From assembly GCA_037389465.1 (NCBI GenBank), contig JAZARR010000170.1, positions 62,001 through 126,000 on the forward strand: DNA of 64,000 nucleotides. Reading direction: 5' to 3'. Position 1 is the first letter of the stretch; each line of letters opens with the position of its first letter. Below the pieces are notes generated by a model that did no database searches, was not told the DNA's origin, and worked only from the letters and a program-made list of their open reading frames with translations. Shown here in pieces: positions 62,101 through 64,000 of the stretch. Made by a program: the position numbers and the translations under genes. Source of the stretch: Baylisascaris procyonis (Eukaryota > Nematoda > Chromadorea > Rhabditida > Ascarididae).

Positions 62101-64000
62101 GATGAAAAGTGGACTGCATCCGTAGGTTGGGTTCCCGATGCCTTTTCAGAAAGGGTAAAATAGCGGGTAGGAGGCGGAAACTTTACTGCGATTGCCGAGC
62201 ACGTTGACTTCGAGTTGTAGGAAGGTCATGCTTTTATTTTGTTTACCTTCGGCCGCTGAGTTTCTGAAATAGATCTTCAGGTAAGCCATTTTTGAATTGA
62301 AATGAATGCACCATTAAAGGTTAATACCATTGTTAAGCGGGCAAATTAATAATATTTGTTCATGACGAGAGGAGTAGGAAGGAGGCCAAGAAGGTGGTGA
62401 CTTCGACGTCTCTTTTTAATCGCTTCGATCAAATGCTTTGAAATTTTTTGCTTTCAGTTGAGTTCGAAAGAAATATTCGTTTAAAATGAGATTTAGTTTA
62501 ATGCGACGAAGTGTTATATAAAGAAGTGACGGTTGAAAGTGAAGATCTCTGCTTAGTAAATACGAGAAGCTATTTACCTTTATTGTACGGGGTTTTTCAA
62601 CTTGAATTTGTTGCTGTCACTTGCGGATCATGTAGCTGAAAATGCGATATGTTATAGTGTCTTCTGTGATTGTGAGTGGTATAGATGATCCCACTCTCTG
62701 TTATAATAATGAAGAAACAAATTACAGGTTCCGAAGATAATGCGAGATGCGGAAACGGGTAACAGCAAAGGATTCGCATTTGTGAACTTCGCATCTTTCG
62801 AGGCATCAGATTCTGCGATCGAGGCAATGAGTGGACAGTTCTTATGTAATCGTGCTATTACGGTCAGCTATGCTTTTAAGAAGGATGCTAAGGTGAGTGC
62901 TTGCAGTAGTATTCTGATTCTTTCTCTGTCGGTGTACTGGTAATCATATCTTCGCTTTGGGGTTGGACACAAACTTCGAATCGCTTATGTTTCAACTGAA
63001 TGGAAATTGGAAAGACCGTCGATTGTAAAGTCCATTACGGACAAATCTGGATTGATAGTGGGTAGTTTTCATGTTTTGCTGTCGTTGTTTTATAACCTCT
63101 TCATATGTCAGTGACTTATAACCTCCTCCGTTAGAAGTCAACATCCCATTTGCCAGTACCCATTGTAAAGCATTACAAAATTGTGTTGTACGTGCCGAGT
63201 ACTATTCCCTGCTTTTTGAGTTGTTATCCTCTCCTCTGTTTCAAAGGTGTTGATAATATCCTTCAAATTTATCCTGCCCTCTTCCTTTCGCCCTTTCAAT
63301 CCGGCCTTGCTTCGCTGAATTACACAGGTTTGACGAAGATGTTTTCTTTCCTTGGGAGAAGATGTATCTCAATAGCTTAATCGCTTGTGATATTTCTGTT
63401 TTGGGCGGCTTCTATAACCCTTCTGAGACTGTCTTAATGCTACTGAATAGCTGAATACGGCTATTGATTGGTCTTGAGGTCTTCCCATCTATGTCCGGCA
63501 ACTGTCCAGAGAAATTTGCTCTTTGCTGGATTGTGTTTCATTGTTTCTGTTGCTTTCAGCCTTTAGAGTGAGGCAGCTACTACTTTGAAACAATAGCAAC
63601 TGAAGCCTTGTTGTTTAATCTAAACCATCTTTAACAAATAGGCAGTGCTAAAGGATCTTAAACCTTTAGCTTTCTTATTTATTTAGGTAACAACTCCACG
63701 ACTTCCTGTTGATGCTGTATTTTTGGTCTCAGGTAGTTGAGCTTGTCAACTTGCTGAGGCCCATAGTATGGGGGAAGCCGATATGTCAGCGGGTTACGTG
63801 ATTAACGCAATGTTGCCGGCGACTTTTTAAAGGAGCTTATAGTTCACAGTTTCAGTTGTGACTGCGTTTAGATTCTTTTGAAACTTCCTTTGTGATGTTG
63901 AAAAAAGGCTATATTCTTGTCGTTGACTTGATCGCGGATGGTTAGGTTACTGATAGTGGAGCTGAGTTTGATATCGAAATCGGAACATTGCTGCACAATC
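59129..64000 (+). CDS. sap-49: Splicing factor 3B subunit 4 (SAP49), 5' part, five exons
   Basis: SF3B4/SAP49 is an RNA-binding subunit of the SF3b complex in U2 snRNP and helps tether it near the branch site. Exons are 59129-59162, 59583-59712, 61140-61230, 61766-61894 and 62728-62892. They join in phase and give the first 183 residues. RRM1 has IYVGGL at 15-20 and GFGFVEF at 55-61. RRM2 has IFVGNL at 102-107 and KGFAFVNF at 142-149. The start [11 protein letters not shown] resembles the human N-terminus. The exon ending KKDAK is followed by a GTGAGT donor, and no further exon is visible before the window ends, so the last intron exceeds 1.1 kb. The usual proline-rich C-terminal half lies outside. 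Exon 4 uses an AAAG acceptor. Intron 4 contains a duplication of its own 5' splice region. Confidence 0.93.
61889..62416. repeat. Intronic duplication including a splice donor
   Basis: Segments 61889-62030 and 62275-62416 are close direct copies 386 bp apart. Each begins CTTCAG/GTA, that is, the last six bases of sap-49 exon 4 plus its donor. They share TTTTTGAATTGAA, GAATGCACCATTAAAGG, GGGCAAATTAATAAT and AGGAGGCCAAGAAGGTGGTGA. Identity looks close to nine-tenths. The second copy has GTAAGC where the real donor has GTAGGT. Confidence 0.85.
62044..62103. repeat. 18-bp hairpin in sap-49 intron 4
   Basis: Arms 62044-62061 and 62086-62103 pair with one mismatch (core ATATAGCTCTATAT) around a 24-base loop. 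It lies between the two copies of the intronic duplication. Confidence 0.75.

Noticed and set aside
1..64000. CRISPR arrays, bacterial operons or an integrated virus
   Set aside because: No regularly spaced repeats, no bacterial-type gene packing and no viral protein motif was seen; the genes have nematode introns.

Overview
The window is nuclear DNA of a nematode, most likely a clade V (strongylid or hookworm-like) species. The evidence is intron-rich genes with TTTCAG-type splice acceptors, a nematode-only DB-module secreted protein, a CCT-beta chaperonin whose ends look very like the Caenorhabditis protein, and arp-6 followed by sap-49, which are also neighbours in C. elegans as far as I recall. 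Introns are often 0.3-1.8 kb, longer than in Caenorhabditis, and microsatellites and inverted repeats are common. No tRNA, rRNA, CRISPR array or prokaryotic operon was found.

Layout. From 1 to about 13.3 kb I recognise no gene. The second half of that stretch holds hairpins and a 0.6-kb foldback element. The minus-strand gene cct-2 fills 13.3-25.1 kb in 12 exons, all phase-consistent and giving 528 residues. From 25.1 to 33.9 kb there are only repeats, including a 130-bp direct duplication and a TA microsatellite. A minus-strand gene at 33.9-38.3 kb encodes a secreted 371-residue protein with a glutamine-rich N-terminal region and a complete 12-cysteine DB module. A plus-strand coding fragment of unknown family lies inside its second intron. 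The interval 38.3-45.4 kb shows no recognisable gene.

The right third is a plus-strand cluster: a DUF2452 / C1orf50-family gene (45.4-48.3 kb), arp-6 (50.6-56.9 kb, actin-related protein 6) and the 5' part of sap-49 (59.1 kb to the window edge, SF3B4 subunit of U2 snRNP). The first intron of the C1orf50-family gene carries a 0.73-kb inverted-repeat element with a remnant GIY-YIG endonuclease domain of Penelope-like type. Two unrecognised possible exons lie between arp-6 and sap-49.

The recognised genes cover housekeeping roles (protein folding, chromatin remodelling, splicing) plus one nematode-specific secreted protein. The shared strand of the C1orf50-family gene, arp-6 and sap-49, with a possible trans-splice acceptor just before sap-49, fits a nematode operon, but intergenic gaps of about 2 kb make that uncertain. 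All gene models were assembled by hand from reading frames, splice-site motifs and remembered family sequences; no alignment or transcript data were available.
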